This document shows, in pieces, positions 49,392-50,167 of a DNA stretch of 50,167 nt. Under the pieces are notes generated by a model. That model saw only the letters and a list, made by a program, of their open reading frames with translations, did not search any database and was not told the origin of the DNA. A program made the translations under genes and the position numbers. Position 1 is the first letter of the stretch. The number at the start of each line of letters is the position of its first letter. The stretch comes from an uncultured Chryseobacterium sp. (GTDB lineage Bacteria; Bacteroidota; Bacteroidia; Flavobacteriales; Weeksellaceae), in the NCBI GenBank assembly GCA_913776245.1, contig CAJYLO010000019.1:1-50167 (forward strand), in the 5' to 3' direction.

Positions 49392-50167
49392 TTATTTGTT
49401 TCCAAAATTATTAAGTTCATTCTCTATTTCTTCAATGGTTGGAAGTGCGCTTTTCAAATTATCGGGAAGTTTTTCTACAAATTGAATTTCACTGATACCA
49501 ATTGGTTTGTTGATGTCTCTCAAAGCAAATTCTGCTTCGATATTATTTTTGTCTTTGCACAATAAAATTCCGATGGTTGGATTTTCCGATTCTTCTTTTA
49601 TCAAACTGTCAACAGCAGAGAGATAGAAGTTCAATTTACCAGTATATTCAGGTTTGAATTTTGTATTTTTTAATTCGATGACAATATAGCATTTGAGCTT
49701 AATGTGATAAAAAAGCAAATCAAGATAATAATCCTGATTCCCAACTTCCAAATGATATTGACTTCCAAGGAATGAAAATCCTTTTCCCAATTCCAAAAGA
49801 AATTTCGTAATATGATGCGTCAATTGTTTTTCAATATCTCTTTCCCTGAAATCGGAATCTAATGTCAAAAAATCGAAAATATAAGGGTCTTTCAAAGTCT
49901 GATTTGCCAAATCTGAAAGCGGTTTTGGTAAAGTGCTTTCAAAATTGTTAATGGATTTGCCTTGTCTTTCTATAAGATTGCCTTTGATTTGCAAATCCAG
50001 AATATCCCTGCTCCAGTTATTTTCAATACATTTTTTTGCATACCAAAACCTTGTTTTTTGGTCTTTGATTTTTTCGATTAAAAGGATATTGTGTCCCCAA
50101 GGTAATTTTGCAACAGTCTGTTGCAAAATTGTAACATCCTGATATTCTTTGGCGAATTTCAGCATAT
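49392..50167 (-). CDS. DUF1016 / YhcG-type PD-(D/E)XK nuclease (5' end outside window)
   Basis: The visible 258 residues or so match the C-terminal part of YhcG-like proteins. They include QQTVAKLPWGHNILLIEKIK, LTLDSDFRERDIEKQL and GKGFSFLGSQYHLEVG. The nuclease core follows in YYLDLLFYHIKLKCYIVIEL, where D and E-L-K fit the PD-(D/E)XK pattern, then ENPTIGILLCKDKN. The methionine at 50165 is most likely internal, as full proteins have an N-terminal domain before this. Some relatives are linked to defence or to restriction loci. It is coupled to agmatine deiminase, one base away. Confidence 0.85.
   Translation of the reverse strand, partial: MLKFAKEYQDVTILQQTVAKLPWGHNILLIEKIKDQKTRFWYAKKCIENNWSRDILDLQIKGNLIERQGKSINNFESTLPKPLSDLANQTLKDPYIFDFLTLDSDFRERDIEKQLTHHITKFLLELGKGFSFLGSQYHLEVGNQDYYLDLLFYHIKLKCYIVIELKNTKFKPEYTGKLNFYLSAVDSLIKEESENPTIGILLCKDKNNIEAEFALRDINKPIGISEIQFVEKLPDNLKSALPTIEEIENELNNFGNK

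Noticed and set aside
49392..50167. DUF1016-type nuclease as part of a new defence island
   Set aside because: Its other visible neighbour is agmatine deiminase and no restriction or defence gene is seen, though the upstream side is outside the window.

Overview
The window is chromosomal, AT-rich DNA from a flavobacterium of the Weeksellaceae, most likely Chryseobacterium or a close relative. The clues are a large secreted protein with a type IX secretion (T9SS) sorting tail, a YtxJ-type bacillithiol-associated protein, the peroxiredoxin / thioredoxin / DUF6952 trio, human-type PurB, near absence of Shine-Dalgarno sites, and many copies of the Bacteroidetes promoter element TAnnTTTG, several with a TTG or TTTG element 19-20 bases upstream. 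The genus is inferred; the phylum and class are well supported.

Layout. 1-1325 is the rpsF-rpsR-rplI ribosomal operon, with rpsF cut by the window edge. 1393-4934 holds a secreted thioredoxin, then a lipid A acyltransferase / glycosyltransferase / exonuclease operon with overlapping ends, a GC-rich intergenic element and apaG. 5087-11433 carries purB, a secreted protein of unknown function and the long PurL. 11562-13898 has an orphan barstar, a striking cluster of inverted repeats, a glutaryl-CoA-dehydrogenase-like enzyme and a lipoprotein. 13935-17912 (minus) has an AddB-like nuclease, a lipoprotein and rsmG. 17974-23394 (minus) has the T9SS protein and a membrane-anchored TPR-LuxR regulator. 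23638-27097 has an aminotransferase, the peroxiredoxin-thioredoxin-DUF6952 operon and a HAD phosphatase. 27087-30022 (minus) is a compact five-gene operon: methyltransferase, ZIP transporter, ytxJ, Crp-like regulator, GNAT.

30145-41627 holds an rRNA methyltransferase, a ParE toxin-antitoxin pair, a glycosyltransferase, an AraC regulator, a Tat-exported aminotransferase, a GHL10 lipoprotein, purU, typA and a PG_1098-type methyltransferase. 41675-48282 is the most distinctive region. Two divergent operons, each with an HxlR regulator, face each other: HxlR / cysteine hydrolase / pirin from the left, and HxlR / DJ-1-like / NAD(P)-binding reductase from the right, with an efflux pump beyond. This looks like an electrophile or quinone stress cassette. 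An IS256-family element with 34-base terminal repeats and an 8-base target duplication has landed inside the hairpin that ended both operons. Pirin and the transposase each carry a frameshift. 48323-50167 has agmatine deiminase and a DUF1016 (YhcG-like) nuclease cut by the window edge.

Most of the window is ordinary housekeeping DNA. I see no CRISPR array, tRNA, rRNA, prophage or clear new defence system. The best leads are regulatory: a near-perfect palindromic operator on a consensus promoter, interleaved divergent promoters, a set of apparently leaderless genes, and the insertion sequence that split a terminator.
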